In this document: positions 17,410-27,050 of the stretch, in pieces | How positions within the stretch are numbered: the first letter of the stretch is position 1 | Layout of the letters: every line of letters starts with the position of its first letter | Assembly: GCF_002259485.1 (NCBI RefSeq) | Contig: NZ_NPGA01000015.1 | Span: 186,001-250,000 of the forward strand | Source: Rhodococcus sp. 14-1411-2a | GTDB lineage: Bacteria; Actinomycetota; Actinomycetes; Mycobacteriales; Mycobacteriaceae | Length of the DNA: 64,000 bases | Reading direction: 5' to 3' | Made by a program: the position numbers and the translations under genes | The notes under the pieces: model-generated | Seen by the model: the letters and a program-made list of their open reading frames with translations, nothing else | The model's database searches: none | What the model was told of the DNA's origin: nothing

Positions 17410-19443
17410 TCAGCTGCGAGCGAGGTGCCGCCACAGAAATTCGTAGGTCAACGCCGTCTTGAACGCCAACTGCGCATTGTCCGACGCCCCGCCGTGCCCA
17501 CCTTCGATGTTCTCGTAGTAGCTCACGTCCTGACCGAGTTCGGCCAACCGAGCGGCCATCTTGCGTGCGTGTCCCGGATGGACGCGATCGTCGCGGGTGG
17601 ACGTGGCGATCAGAATTGGCGGATACGGACGCTCGGATGCAGCGACGACGTTCTGGTACGGGGAGTACTGCGAGATGAACTCCCACTCGTCCGGGTCGTC
17701 GGGGTTGCCGTACTCGGCCACCCAGGACGCGCCCGCGAGCAGCAGATGGTACCGCTTCATGTCCAGCAGTGGGACCTGACATACCAACGCGCCGAACAGT
17801 TCCGGGTACTTCGTCACCATGATGCCCATCAGCAGGCCGCCGTTGCTGCCGCCCTGAGCGGCCAACTGTTCGGTGGTGGTGATGCCTCGGGTGACGAGGT
17901 CGCGTGCGACAGCGGCGAAGTCCTCGTGCACCAGATGGCGTCCGGCACGCAGTACCTGGGTGTGCCACGACGGCCCGTACTCGCCGCCGCCGCGGATGTT
18001 GGCGACGACGTAGGTGCCACCACGTTCGAGCCACGCGCGTCCGGTTGCACCGCTGTAGCCGGGTGTCATCGAGATCTCGAAGCCGCCGTAACCGTAGAGC
18101 AACGTCGGTCCGGGTCCGGAATCCGCGCGTCGGACGACGAAGTACGGGATGTCGGTACCGTCGTCGGACCGGGCGAAGAACTGCTCCACCGTCAGGCCGT
18201 CGGCGTCGAAGAACGCCGGAGCCTGTTTGAGGACTTCGAGCTCGCCGCCCACCGTGCCCACCAGCAGTGTCGCCGGTGTCAGGTAGCCGGACGAGGAGAG
18301 GAAGTACTCGTCACCGTTCTCCTCGGCGTCGGTGCCGACGATCTCGGTGGACGTCAGGTCCGACAGCCCGTCGATCGTGCTGACGTCCCACTCGTTCGCG
18401 CCGGGGGTCAGCACGTGCAATTTCGTCCGTACGTCCTGCAGCGTCACCAGCAGCAGGTGATTCTCGGTCCACGCGTACTGGTGCAGTGACGTGTGCGCGT
18501 CCGGGGCGAAGAGGACCGTGAGAGCGATTGTGCCGGAAACGAACTCGTCGAAATCCGTAGCGAGCAGCGCGCCGGCCGGATAGGTTCGGTCGCCGACCGT
18601 CCACGGCGTCATCGTGCGGATCAGCAACCAGTTCTCGTGCACCGAGGTCGACGCGTCGGTCGGCGTCGCGATCCGGGTCAGGGCAGAACCGTCCAACACG
18701 TAGGTCTCGGAGTTGTAGAAGTCGGTGGCACGCTGGACGAAGTCGCGCTCGAAGCCGGGGGTCCGGTCGTGCCAGGCGGAGATCGAGATGTCCTGTGCTG
18801 CACCCTCGTACACGGTCTCGGCGTCGGCGAGTGGGGTGCCGCGATGCCACCGCTTGGTGATACGCGGATAGCCCGATTCGGTCAGCGAACCGGGCCCGAA
18901 ATCCGTTCCTACGAAGACGGTGTCGGCGTCGATCCAACCGATGTCGGTCTTGGCCTCCGGTAGCGCGAATCCGCCGTCCTCCGGGGCGCGAAAGGTGCGG
19001 GAGTCGAGATCGAACTCACGGACCACCGTCGCGTCGGCCCCGCCGCGGGAGAGCGTCACCAGTGCCAGTCGTTGATCGGGACGCAGCACCTGCGCGCCAC
19101 CCCACACCCAGTTCTCGTCCTCGCTGCCGGCCAGCGCATCGAGATCGAGCAGCACGTCCCACACCGGATTCTCGGTTCGGTACTCGTCCATCGTCGTTCG
19201 ACGCCACAGGCCGCGGACGTGTTCGGCGTCGCGCCAGAAGTTGTACAGGTACTGCCCACGACGACGGGCGTACGGAATGCGGGCGTCGGTGTCGAGTACC
19301 TCGCGGATGCGGGACTCGGTGGCATCGAACTCGTCTCCGGCCAGTTCCTCGACGGTCACCCCGTTGCGGGTGCGAACCCAATCGAGGGCCTCCTCGCCGG
19401 TGACGTCTTCGAGCCAGAGGTACGGGTCGTCCGAGATTGCCAT
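17410..19443 (-). CDS. Prolyl oligopeptidase family serine peptidase (S9)
   Basis: The 677-residue protein has an N-terminal seven-bladed propeller (residues 60-400) and a C-terminal hydrolase domain. The triad is visible as Ser in GGSNGGLLMG, Asp in TRDDRVHPGHA and His in EGGHGGASDN. YGYGGFEIS and NIRGGGEYGPSWH are typical of prolyl endopeptidases. It has no signal peptide and is probably cytoplasmic, cleaving short proline-containing peptides. It converges with the mycolyltransferase (3-base gap) and is divergent from lpdA. Confidence 0.92.
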   Translation of the reverse strand: MAISDDPYLWLEDVTGEEALDWVRTRNGVTVEELAGDEFDATESRIREVLDTDARIPYARRRGQYLYNFWRDAEHVRGLWRRTTMDEYRTENPVWDVLLDLDALAGSEDENWVWGGAQVLRPDQRLALVTLSRGGADATVVREFDLDSRTFRAPEDGGFALPEAKTDIGWIDADTVFVGTDFGPGSLTESGYPRITKRWHRGTPLADAETVYEGAAQDISISAWHDRTPGFERDFVQRATDFYNSETYVLDGSALTRIATPTDASTSVHENWLLIRTMTPWTVGDRTYPAGALLATDFDEFVSGTIALTVLFAPDAHTSLHQYAWTENHLLLVTLQDVRTKLHVLTPGANEWDVSTIDGLSDLTSTEIVGTDAEENGDEYFLSSSGYLTPATLLVGTVGGELEVLKQAPAFFDADGLTVEQFFARSDDGTDIPYFVVRRADSGPGPTLLYGYGGFEISMTPGYSGATGRAWLERGGTYVVANIRGGGEYGPSWHTQVLRAGRHLVHEDFAAVARDLVTRGITTTEQLAAQGGSNGGLLMGIMVTKYPELFGALVCQVPLLDMKRYHLLLAGASWVAEYGNPDDPDEWEFISQYSPYQNVVAASERPYPPILIATSTRDDRVHPGHARKMAARLAELGQDVSYYENIEGGHGGASDNAQLAFKTALTYEFLWRHLARS

Positions 19444-19558
19444 TCCACAGTTCTAGCAGCAGATGCGCCGTCGGGTCGGTCGGCGCTCGCGTGGCTACCG
19501 GCTGGTAACGAAGACCAGGTCGAGACAGCGTCGGAGGTCACGACTACGCTGGGGACTC

Positions 19559-20974
19559 GTGACCTCACACTATGACGTCGTTGTCCTCGGAGCCGGTCCC
19601 GGTGGGTACGTCGCTGCTATCCGCGCGGCACAACTCGGACTCAGCACTGCCATCATCGAGAAGAAGTACTGGGGCGGTGTGTGCCTGAACGTGGGCTGCA
19701 TCCCCTCGAAGGCACTTCTCCGTAACGCCGAGCTGGCGCACCTCTTCACCAAAGAGGCGAAGCTGTTCGGTATTTCGGGTGAAGCGTCCTTCGACTTCGG
19801 CGCAGCGTTCGATCGCAGCCGCAAGGTCGCCGACGGCCGCGTCAAGGGCATTCACTTCCTGATGAAGAAGAACAAGATCCCCGAGTACGACGGCAAGGGC
19901 ACGTTCACCGATGCCAACACCATCGAGGTCGAGCTGACCAAGGGTGGCACCGAGACGATCACGTTCGACAACGCGATCATCGCGACCGGCAGCACCACCA
20001 AGCTGCTCCCGGGAACCGAGCTGAGCAAGAACGTCGTCACGTACGAAGAGCAGATCATGACCAAGGATCTGCCGGGTTCGATCCTCATCGTCGGTGCCGG
20101 TGCGATCGGCATGGAGTTCGGGTACGTGCTCAAGAACTACGGCGTCGACGTCACCATCGTCGAGTTCCTCGATCGTGCGCTGCCCAACGAGGACAAGGAC
20201 GTCTCGAAGGAAATCGAGAAGCAGTACAAGAAGCTCGGCGTCAAGGTCATCACCGGTGCGGGCGTGCAGAGCATCGACGACGACGGCTCCAAGGTCACCG
20301 TCGCGATCAAGCACAACAAGTCCGGTGAGAGCGAGACCTTCACCGTCGACAAGGTGATGCAGTCCGTCGGATTCGCGCCCCGCGTCGAAGGATTCGGCCT
20401 CGAGAAGACCGGCGTGGAGCTCACCGATCGCGGTGCCATCGGCATCACCAACACGATGCAGACCAACGTGCCGCACATCTACGCCATCGGCGACGTCACG
20501 GCCAAGCTCCAGCTGGCCCACGTGGCCGAGGCGCAGGCTGTCGTTGCTGCCGAAACCATCGGCGGCGCAGAGACATTGCCGATCGACGACTACCGCATGA
20601 TGCCGCGTGCGACGTTCTGCCAGCCGCAGGTCGCGAGCTTCGGCCTCACCGAGGACCAGGCCCGCGAAGAGGCTCAGGCCCGCGGTTCCGACATCAAGGT
20701 CGCGAACTTCCCGTTCGCCGCCAACGGCAAGGCACACGGACTGGGCGACGCCACCGGCTTCGTCAAGCTCATCGCCGACACCGAGCACGGCGAACTGCTC
20801 GGCGGACACCTCATCGGACCGGACGTGTCCGAGCTGCTTCCCGAGCTGACCCTGGCCCAGAAGTGGGACCTCACGGTCAACGAGCTCGCCCGCAACGTCC
20901 ACACGCACCCGACGCTGTCGGAGGCACTGCAGGAAGCGATCCACGGCCTCGCGGGCCACATGATCAACTTCTGA
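19559..20974 (+). CDS. lpdA: Dihydrolipoyl dehydrogenase (E3)
   Basis: This flavoprotein reoxidises dihydrolipoamide in 2-oxoacid dehydrogenase and related complexes. FAD motif [14 protein letters not shown], redox-active Cys42/Cys47 ([10 protein letters not shown]), the NAD motif [11 protein letters not shown] and the C-terminal [10 protein letters not shown] with the catalytic His are all present; the 471-residue length is typical. GTG 19559 gives the standard N-terminus ([15 protein letters not shown]); the upstream in-frame extension is Arg-rich and unlike the family. It stands alone, as lpd usually does in mycobacteria, and ends in a very stable hairpin. Confidence 0.96.
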   Translation: MTSHYDVVVLGAGPGGYVAAIRAAQLGLSTAIIEKKYWGGVCLNVGCIPSKALLRNAELAHLFTKEAKLFGISGEASFDFGAAFDRSRKVADGRVKGIHFLMKKNKIPEYDGKGTFTDANTIEVELTKGGTETITFDNAIIATGSTTKLLPGTELSKNVVTYEEQIMTKDLPGSILIVGAGAIGMEFGYVLKNYGVDVTIVEFLDRALPNEDKDVSKEIEKQYKKLGVKVITGAGVQSIDDDGSKVTVAIKHNKSGESETFTVDKVMQSVGFAPRVEGFGLEKTGVELTDRGAIGITNTMQTNVPHIYAIGDVTAKLQLAHVAEAQAVVAAETIGGAETLPIDDYRMMPRATFCQPQVASFGLTEDQAREEAQARGSDIKVANFPFAANGKAHGLGDATGFVKLIADTEHGELLGGHLIGPDVSELLPELTLAQKWDLTVNELARNVHTHPTLSEALQEAIHGLAGHMINF

Positions 20975-20985
20975 TCCCTGCCCTA

Positions 20986-21033
20986 CGACGACAACGGCGG
21001 CGACCACTTCGGTGGTCGCCGCCGTTGTCGTCG
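20986..21033 (+). terminator. lpdA terminator with a 22-bp stem and UUCG loop
   Basis: The arms 20986-21006 and 21013-21033 are perfectly complementary over 21 bp. C21007-G21012 closes a TTCG tetraloop, giving 22 bp with the extra-stable C(UUCG)G cap. It begins 11 bases after the lpdA stop. No T-run follows. Confidence 0.9.
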
Positions 21034-21084
21034 GTGCCCCTCGGCCCGGTCGCTTTTCGGAACCTTCACGCGGCCCGGCGAAGT

Positions 21085-21126
21085 CTGTGACTTGTCATAG
21101 CTCGGTAAGTGAAGAAAACGTCACTT
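21085..21126. promoter_or_regulatory. Two inverted-repeat elements upstream of the yrbE-mce operon
   Basis: CTGTGACTTGTCATAG (21085-21100) is a near-palindrome with one mismatch. AAGTGA-N8-TCACTT (21107-21126) has perfect 6-bp arms. They lie 75-116 bp before the yrbEA start in an otherwise gene-free stretch (20975-21200) and are candidate operators for the operon. No regulator gene is adjacent. Confidence 0.35.
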
Positions 21127-21200
21127 GGTCGACGGTCGGCTGGTAATTTCCGTTCCTGCGCGGGGGAGTCGCACTGAACAGAAAGCCGGGGGGTGGGGAA

Positions 21201-22016
21201 TTGTCGTCGCCGACATCGACGCTCGCACGCGTCAGCGACGGAGTTGCCAGTGGATTCCGGACGTTCGGGCGAACTCTGGAGCTGGGTGTACTGGCCTTCG
21301 TCCACCTCGTCCGCGACATACTCACACTGCGACATCCGTGGCGCGACACCATCGATCAGGCCTGGTTCGTCGTCACCGTCACGGTGGTGCCGGCAATACT
21401 GGTGTCCATTCCGTTCGGCGTCATCGTGTCCGTTCAGGTCGGCAGCCTCACCGATCAGATCGGTGCGACGTCCATCGCCGGAGCCGCGGGTGGCCTCGGG
21501 GTCATCCGCCAGGGCGCACCGATCGTCGCGGCACTGCTGTTGGGCGGTGCGGCAGGCGCGGCAGTGGCAGCCGATCTGGGTGCGCGCACCATCCGGGACG
21601 AGATCGACGCGATGTCGACCATGGGAATCGACCCGGTTCGCCGGCTGGTCACACCACGGCTGGCGGCCATCCTCCTGGTGGCACCGTTCCTGTGCATCCT
21701 CATCATCTTCATGGGACTGGCCGCGGGCTATGCGATCAACGTCGGTTTTCAGAGTGGGACGCCCGGTAGCTACATCAGCTCGTTCGCGTCCTTCGCCTCG
21801 GTGACAGATCTGGTCGTCGCGCTGGTGAAGACCGAGATATTCGGGGTCATCGTCATCATCGTGGCCTGCCAGCGAGGGTTGTCCGCCGCACACGGACCGC
21901 GCGGGGTAGCCAACGCGGTCAACGCGTCCGTCGTGCTCGGTGTGGTGTCCGCATTCACCGTCAACGTCGTGATCACGCAGTTGGTTGCGATGTTCATGCC
22001 GCAGAAGTTGGGCTGA
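21201..22016 (+). CDS. yrbEA: YrbE/MlaE-family permease A of the mce operon
   Basis: This 271-residue integral membrane permease has five or six helices. The MlaE-family helix EIDAMSTMGIDPVRRLVTPR links it to an ATPase (Mkl/MceG) encoded elsewhere, and GGLGVIRQGAPIVAALLLGGAAGAA is typical. The TTG start at 21201 is preceded by a G-rich GGGGGGTGGGGA that can serve as ribosome-binding site. It is the first gene of the nine-gene operon for lipid import across the mycomembrane. The next ATG follows its stop after one base. Confidence 0.9.
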   Translation: MSSPTSTLARVSDGVASGFRTFGRTLELGVLAFVHLVRDILTLRHPWRDTIDQAWFVVTVTVVPAILVSIPFGVIVSVQVGSLTDQIGATSIAGAAGGLGVIRQGAPIVAALLLGGAAGAAVAADLGARTIRDEIDAMSTMGIDPVRRLVTPRLAAILLVAPFLCILIIFMGLAAGYAINVGFQSGTPGSYISSFASFASVTDLVVALVKTEIFGVIVIIVACQRGLSAAHGPRGVANAVNASVVLGVVSAFTVNVVITQLVAMFMPQKLG

Positions 22017-22017
22017 G

Positions 22018-22890
22018 ATGGCAACTCCTTCGCGGTACACCGTGCACGGCACCGCTCACCTCACCCGTGGTGCGAGATACCTCGGGCGCAGGCCGTTCGA
22101 CGTACTCGAAATGCTGGGCCATCAACTGACGTTCTGCGTCAAGGTTCTCGCCGCGATACCCCATACGGTCCGCTCCTATCGGCGTCAGATGCTGCTCATC
22201 CTCAGCGACATCACCTGGGGCAGTGGCAAATTGATCGTCGGTGGCGGAACCGTGTCGGTGCTGGTCGTGCTGGGGGTCGCGGTGGGTGCGTCCGTCGGGA
22301 TCGAAGGGTTTAATTCCCTCGGCATGGTGGGGATGGAGCCGTTGACCGGTTTCATCTCGGCGTACGCCAGCACTCGGGAACTGGCCCCGATGATCGCGGC
22401 CATCGGATTCGCGACGCAGGCGGGATGCAGGATGACCGCCGAGATCGGTGCGATGCGTATCTCGGAAGAGATCGACGCCCTCGAAGCTCAGGGGATTCAG
22501 TCGATGCCCTTCGTCGTCACCACCAGGGTGATCGCGGGAATCGTCACGATCGTGCCGCTCTACCTGCTGACCCTCATTCTGAGCTACCTGTCGTGTGCGG
22601 TGGTGGTTCGCGTTGTCGGCGGACAGTCCTCGGGCACCTACGACCACTACTTCAGTGCCTTCCTGCAGCCGGTCGACGTGCTGTTCTCACTCCTGAAGGC
22701 CGCGGTGTTCGTCGTGACGATCATCCTGATCCACGGCTATCAGGGGTACTACGCCTCGGGCGGCCCGGAGGGAGTCGGGCGCGCCTCGGGCCGCGCCATC
22801 AGGGCCAGCCTCGTTGCCGTGGTGGTACTGGACATGATCATGACGCTGGTCCTGTGGGGATTCGACTCGGGCATAAGGATTTCGGGGTAG
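22018..22890 (+). CDS. yrbEB: YrbE/MlaE-family permease B of the mce operon
   Basis: The 290-residue partner of the preceding permease contains STRELAPMIAAIGFATQAGCRMTAEIG and ISEEIDALEAQGIQSMPFVV, the conserved MlaE coupling region. The N-terminal 45 residues are cytoplasmic, followed by about six membrane helices. It should form a heterodimer with YrbEA in the inner membrane. ATG 22018 lies one base after the previous stop, and mceA begins 2 bases after this stop, indicating tight coupling. Confidence 0.9.
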   Translation: MATPSRYTVHGTAHLTRGARYLGRRPFDVLEMLGHQLTFCVKVLAAIPHTVRSYRRQMLLILSDITWGSGKLIVGGGTVSVLVVLGVAVGASVGIEGFNSLGMVGMEPLTGFISAYASTRELAPMIAAIGFATQAGCRMTAEIGAMRISEEIDALEAQGIQSMPFVVTTRVIAGIVTIVPLYLLTLILSYLSCAVVVRVVGGQSSGTYDHYFSAFLQPVDVLFSLLKAAVFVVTIILIHGYQGYYASGGPEGVGRASGRAIRASLVAVVVLDMIMTLVLWGFDSGIRISG

Positions 22891-22892
22891 AG

Positions 22893-23930
22893 ATGGCAGT
22901 TTTCGACGATCTGACGGGACGATCGGCCGGGCCGGCCACGCTACGCCTGCGAGGGCTGGCGGTGGCCGTTGCCTTGGCAGTGTTCGCAGGCGGCCTCACC
23001 GCCTACGCACGCGGGGCCTTCGATTCGCCCTTCGAGCTGACGCTCGATGCAGCATCGGTGGGGGACGGTCTGACGCCCGGGTCGGAGGTGAAGTTCCGTG
23101 GTCTGTCCATCGGCACGGTCGACAACATCGAGACCGTCGGCTTCGGACGGCAGCGGTTGCAACTGGAGATCGATCCGAGCCAGGCGGGCGAGCTCACCGA
23201 CACCATGCAGGCTCAATTCTCGTCGTCGAACGTATTCGGTTCCACTGCAATCGAATTGGTCTCCGACGGCACGGGGGCACCCCTGGCCGACAACTCGACT
23301 CTCGAAGTGTCGAAAGACCTGCGAGGCGCAACGGTGACCGGAGTGTTCCGGCGAGTCGCCGACCTCACCGAGGTTCTCGACACCGAACAGGTGGACCACC
23401 TCCTGGACCTCATCGCGAACACCTCCGTCGAGGTGAGTCGAAACCTGAAGCCGTACTTCGACACTGCTCAGATGATGGCGAACAACCAGATCGACCCGCT
23501 GGCCTGGAAGCTGCATCGCGGTGCCGAACTGGGCGAAGGAATCGGCAACCTGGTTCCGCCCTTGCTCGATCTGGTGGTGGGAGTGGTGGACAAGAGCGTG
23601 TACGTCGAGGCACCCGTCGACCGAGCGCGAACCATCGCCGCCAACAACGGTCTGAGCGATCAGTTGATGATTCCGGTGGGCGACTTGCTGAAGGCGAACA
23701 ATCCGAACCTGTCCAAGCTGCTGTCCACGGTGCTGGACCTGCTGGTGCCCATCACCGCGTCGATCGGCACATTGGCGCCCAGCTACGACCGAGTGCCGCA
23801 GGTGCTCGACGGTATCTCCGACGCATTTCCCGTCGTCGACGGGAAGCCTCAGCTGCAACTCGACCTGATAGTCGAAACCATGCCCAATCTGGCCGGAGCC
23901 GTTGCCGCACACGAGGAGGCGAACGGATGA
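22893..23930 (+). CDS. mceA: Mce-family protein, first position (MceA)
   Basis: This 345-residue protein has an N-terminal signal anchor (LRGLAVAVALAVFAGGLTAYA), one MCE domain (about residues 44-120; GLTPGSEVKFRGLSIGTV) and a long helical region. The six Mce proteins are thought to form a hexameric tube carrying lipids from the outer envelope to the YrbE permease. It starts 2 bases after yrbEB and overlaps mceB by ATGA. Sequence alone does not tell which Mce class this operon belongs to. Confidence 0.9.
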   Translation: MAVFDDLTGRSAGPATLRLRGLAVAVALAVFAGGLTAYARGAFDSPFELTLDAASVGDGLTPGSEVKFRGLSIGTVDNIETVGFGRQRLQLEIDPSQAGELTDTMQAQFSSSNVFGSTAIELVSDGTGAPLADNSTLEVSKDLRGATVTGVFRRVADLTEVLDTEQVDHLLDLIANTSVEVSRNLKPYFDTAQMMANNQIDPLAWKLHRGAELGEGIGNLVPPLLDLVVGVVDKSVYVEAPVDRARTIAANNGLSDQLMIPVGDLLKANNPNLSKLLSTVLDLLVPITASIGTLAPSYDRVPQVLDGISDAFPVVDGKPQLQLDLIVETMPNLAGAVAAHEEANG

Positions 23931-24934
23931 AGAAGGTAGCTGGCCCCGCGGTCAAACTGCTCGTCTTCTTCACGGTGACCGCGGTGTGTGCGGTGATCAT
24001 CGTCGCTGCTCTTCGCACCCCGGTCGGCGGACCGCTGTCGTCCTACGGCGCGGAGTTCGACGACGTGTCGGGTTTGTACGTGGGCGACGACGTGCGCATG
24101 TCCGGGGTGCAGATCGGCAAGGTGTCGTCGGTCGAACTCGACGGTGCCCTCGCGCGGGTCGAGTTCGAGATCGAAGACCGACGGCCGATTTTCGCCAACA
24201 CCCAGGCTGCGGTTCGGTACCAGAATCTTCTGGGGCAGCGGTACGTCGAACTCGTGCAGAAGGATTCGGCGACCGGAGCCCCGTTGGCGGTCGGGGCGAC
24301 CATCTCCAAGGATCGAACGATTCCGTCCTTCGACATCTCGAAGCTGTTCAACGGCTTCGAGCCGATCTTCGACACTCTCGACACCGCACAGCTCAATCAG
24401 TTCACCGAGAACATTCTCCGGATGGTTCAGGGTGACGGGTCCGGACTCGGTCCGGTCGTGCGCGACGTGGATCGCATCACCCAATTCGCAGTACAGCGTG
24501 AATCGATCATCGGGCTCCTGATCGAGAACCTCGGCCAGATCTCGGACTCGATCGGTGGCCAATCCGCGTCGGTCGCAGACCTTCTCGAACAACTGCACGG
24601 TCTGGTCTCCAAGCTCAGCACCCAGATGGACGGCGTACTCGCGTCGCTGGATCAGGCCAATTACGGGCTGCGACCGTTCGTGGGGCTGATGGAGGGCCTC
24701 GAGCGGGCGTACGACAACAGCTACGCGCCGGTCGACGGGGCACTGCGTCGAATGCTTCCGCAGACCGAACAGGTGACCGAGATGTTGGCACTCGCGCCGG
24801 GATTGCTGACCGGACTCAATGCGAGCATTCCGGAGCCGGGCGCACAGACGTACTCCTGCAGTCGCGGACAGCAGGACATCCCTGGGATCGGGCAGATCGT
24901 GCTCGGCGGACAGAATTTGGTGGTGTGCCGATGA
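23927..24934 (+). CDS. mceB: Mce-family protein, second position (MceB)
   Basis: 335 residues with signal anchor VKLLVFFTVTAVCAVIIVAAL, MCE domain (YGAEFDDVSGLYVGDDVRMSGVQIGKV read as the domain start, about 40-115), a helical middle, and a C-terminal Cys pair (YSCSRGQ… and VVCR) seen in MceB proteins. The start ATG 23927 overlaps the mceA stop (ATGA), and its own stop overlaps the mceC start in the same way. It is a subunit of the mce lipid-transport channel. Confidence 0.9.
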   Translation: MKKVAGPAVKLLVFFTVTAVCAVIIVAALRTPVGGPLSSYGAEFDDVSGLYVGDDVRMSGVQIGKVSSVELDGALARVEFEIEDRRPIFANTQAAVRYQNLLGQRYVELVQKDSATGAPLAVGATISKDRTIPSFDISKLFNGFEPIFDTLDTAQLNQFTENILRMVQGDGSGLGPVVRDVDRITQFAVQRESIIGLLIENLGQISDSIGGQSASVADLLEQLHGLVSKLSTQMDGVLASLDQANYGLRPFVGLMEGLERAYDNSYAPVDGALRRMLPQTEQVTEMLALAPGLLTGLNASIPEPGAQTYSCSRGQQDIPGIGQIVLGGQNLVVCR

Positions 24935-25941
24935 GCCGCGTACTACGCAAGGGCGTTCGTGACGAGCAATCGGAGAACAAAGCGCACTTCTTCTGGGGCG
25001 CGGTCGGTGTCGCGGCCTCTCTGGTCCTGCTCCTGATCGCGGCGGCGTTGTACACGATTCCGTTCGGCGAGCGGACCTACACCGCGGAGTTCGGCTCGGC
25101 AGCCGGGGTGAAGCCGGGCGACGAAGTGAGGATCGCCGGTATCGCGGTCGGGTCGGTGCGCTCGGTCGAGCTGGCGGGTGCGCATGTCGACGTCGAATTC
25201 AGCGTTCGCTCCGATGTTTTCGTCGGCGATGCGTCTACCGTCACGGTGAAGTTGTTGACACCGATCGGCGGTCACTACGTGATGCTCACCTCGCACGGTG
25301 ACGACGAGCTCGGCTCGGCACCGATTCCGCCGGAGCGGGTCGAGCTGCCCTACGAACTGTCCGACGCGATCGAGTCGGCAACACCGCTGGTTCGCGACAT
25401 CGACGGTTCGACGCTGCGGGAGACCGTGGCCGAGTTGGACAAGGCCGTCACCGAACAGCCGCAGTCCACTCGCGCGATCGTGGACAACCTGTCTTCGCTC
25501 ACCGACACGCTCGCGACGCGGTCCGATCAACTCGAGCGCGGGCTCGTGGTATCCGACGAGTACGTCGGGGCATTGGCCGCCGATCGGGTCATGCTCACCG
25601 AACTCGTACGCGAGCTCGGCACCCTGACCAAAGGATTCGGCGACAAGCGCGTCGAGGTTGTCAGTGCTTTCGACCTGCTCGGGAGAATGTTCGAGCTCTT
25701 CCACCGTCCCGTGGTCGCATTCGAGAAGGGGCTCGAGCCGTCGATCGTCCAGCTAGAGGAGATCACGCAGAAGCTCTTCGCACAGTTGGGTGACGTGGAC
25801 GGGGCGATCACGACCATGAAGGAAAGCTCGGACGGTCTCGCCACTCTGATCGGCGGCGGGCAGGGGCCCGTGATCGACCAGTCGCAGGACACGGTCGTCG
25901 GTGTCGGCGTGTGTATTCCGTTGCCGGGGAGGGTGTGCTGA
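24931..25941 (+). CDS. mceC: Mce-family protein, third position (MceC)
   Basis: 336 residues from ATG 24931, which overlaps the mceB stop (ATGA). A cytoplasmic start with many charged residues (RKGVRDEQSENK) is followed by a membrane anchor (VGVAASLVLLLIAAALY) and the MCE domain (FGSAAGVKPGDEVRIAGIAVG). The region 140-310 is helical and ends in a short tail with VCIPLPGRVC. It is a channel subunit in the same operon. mceD starts within its stop codon. Confidence 0.9.
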   Translation: MSRVLRKGVRDEQSENKAHFFWGAVGVAASLVLLLIAAALYTIPFGERTYTAEFGSAAGVKPGDEVRIAGIAVGSVRSVELAGAHVDVEFSVRSDVFVGDASTVTVKLLTPIGGHYVMLTSHGDDELGSAPIPPERVELPYELSDAIESATPLVRDIDGSTLRETVAELDKAVTEQPQSTRAIVDNLSSLTDTLATRSDQLERGLVVSDEYVGALAADRVMLTELVRELGTLTKGFGDKRVEVVSAFDLLGRMFELFHRPVVAFEKGLEPSIVQLEEITQKLFAQLGDVDGAITTMKESSDGLATLIGGGQGPVIDQSQDTVVGVGVCIPLPGRVC

Positions 25942-27050
25942 TGAGACGCAGATCGGTACGCATCGCCGTGGCGGCAGCAGTCGTCGTCACGCTCGTCGGT
26001 TCGGTTGCGTCCGCCACATCGGTCATCGACCCCGGTGCGGGCAACTCCTCGCTGTGTGCCGAGTTCACCGACACGGTCGGGTTGTACGAGGGTAATTCGG
26101 TCATGATGCTCGGTGTGGTCGTCGGAACGGTGACACGCATCGAGAACACCGACACCGCGGTGGTGGTCACCATGGATATCGACGACAGCCTCAGGCTGCC
26201 CGCCGAGGTGGGGGCCGTGACACTGTCGAATTCGATCGTCACCGACCGGCACGTGGAATTCACGCAGCCCTACATCGACGGTCCCGAGTTCGACCGGTCG
26301 AGTTGTATTCCGTTGGATCGCACCAGAACTCCACTGGGAATCAGCGACACACTCGACGCCGTGTCGGGCCTGGCGTCCGATCTGCTCGGTCCGGCCGACG
26401 CCGAGGGCAACCACGACGAGATCCTCGGCGACACCTTGCGTTCGGCCGACGATTCGCTCCGCGGCTCCGGCACCCAGCTCAACGACAGCCTTCGGCAACT
26501 GGCGCAGCTGGTCGGCGATCCTGCCGACAAGGACACCACCGTGCGGCGTCTGATCGACAACCTCGACGGCCTGATCGACACGTTCGTGGTGAGCTGGCCC
26601 GAGGTGGCGAAGCTGCTCGACAATCTGAAGCGGGGGATGATCACGCTGTCGGAGTTCACCCAGTCCTTCGGCACCACGGTCGCTTTGACCACCGAGTTCA
26701 TTCCGCCGCTGGCGCGCAACGTCGCGAAGTACGACGAGAAGGTCTACGCATTTCTCGACCAAGCGGTGCCGGTGGTCGACGTACTGCTCGGACGGGTGGG
26801 CGATATCAAGGACATCCTGGCGCAGGTGCCGACCGTAGGCGAGAACTTGATGACGATGTACGACAACGATTCCAGGAGCGGTCGGGTGATCTACCACCCG
26901 CCGCAGTTCGAGATCGACACCAATTCCCCCAACGAGGTCTGCGCTCTGCTCAACAAGTACAGACCGACGTGCTCGGCGGACCAGCAACGAGGCGATGTCA
27001 TCGATGTCGGTCTGGTGCAGCTGATACTCGGTTCGGCGGGATGGCGATGA
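25941..27050 (+). CDS. mceD: Mce-family protein, fourth position (MceD)
   Basis: 369 residues from ATG 25941, which shares one base with the mceC stop. The N-terminal signal (VRIAVAAAVVVTLVGSVASA) is followed by an MCE domain (EFTDTVGLYEGNSVMMLGVVVGTVTRI) and a helical region; the C-terminus contains NSPNEVCALLNKY. An in-frame ATG at 25953 is not present, so the start is secure within 30 bases. It is part of the coupled mce operon. Confidence 0.88.
   Translation: MRRRSVRIAVAAAVVVTLVGSVASATSVIDPGAGNSSLCAEFTDTVGLYEGNSVMMLGVVVGTVTRIENTDTAVVVTMDIDDSLRLPAEVGAVTLSNSIVTDRHVEFTQPYIDGPEFDRSSCIPLDRTRTPLGISDTLDAVSGLASDLLGPADAEGNHDEILGDTLRSADDSLRGSGTQLNDSLRQLAQLVGDPADKDTTVRRLIDNLDGLIDTFVVSWPEVAKLLDNLKRGMITLSEFTQSFGTTVALTTEFIPPLARNVAKYDEKVYAFLDQAVPVVDVLLGRVGDIKDILAQVPTVGENLMTMYDNDSRSGRVIYHPPQFEIDTNSPNEVCALLNKYRPTCSADQQRGDVIDVGLVQLILGSAGWR

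Noticed and set aside
19565..21007. 480-codon frame antisense to lpdA
   Set aside because: It is an exact shadow of a highly conserved gene and its start lies in the terminator hairpin.
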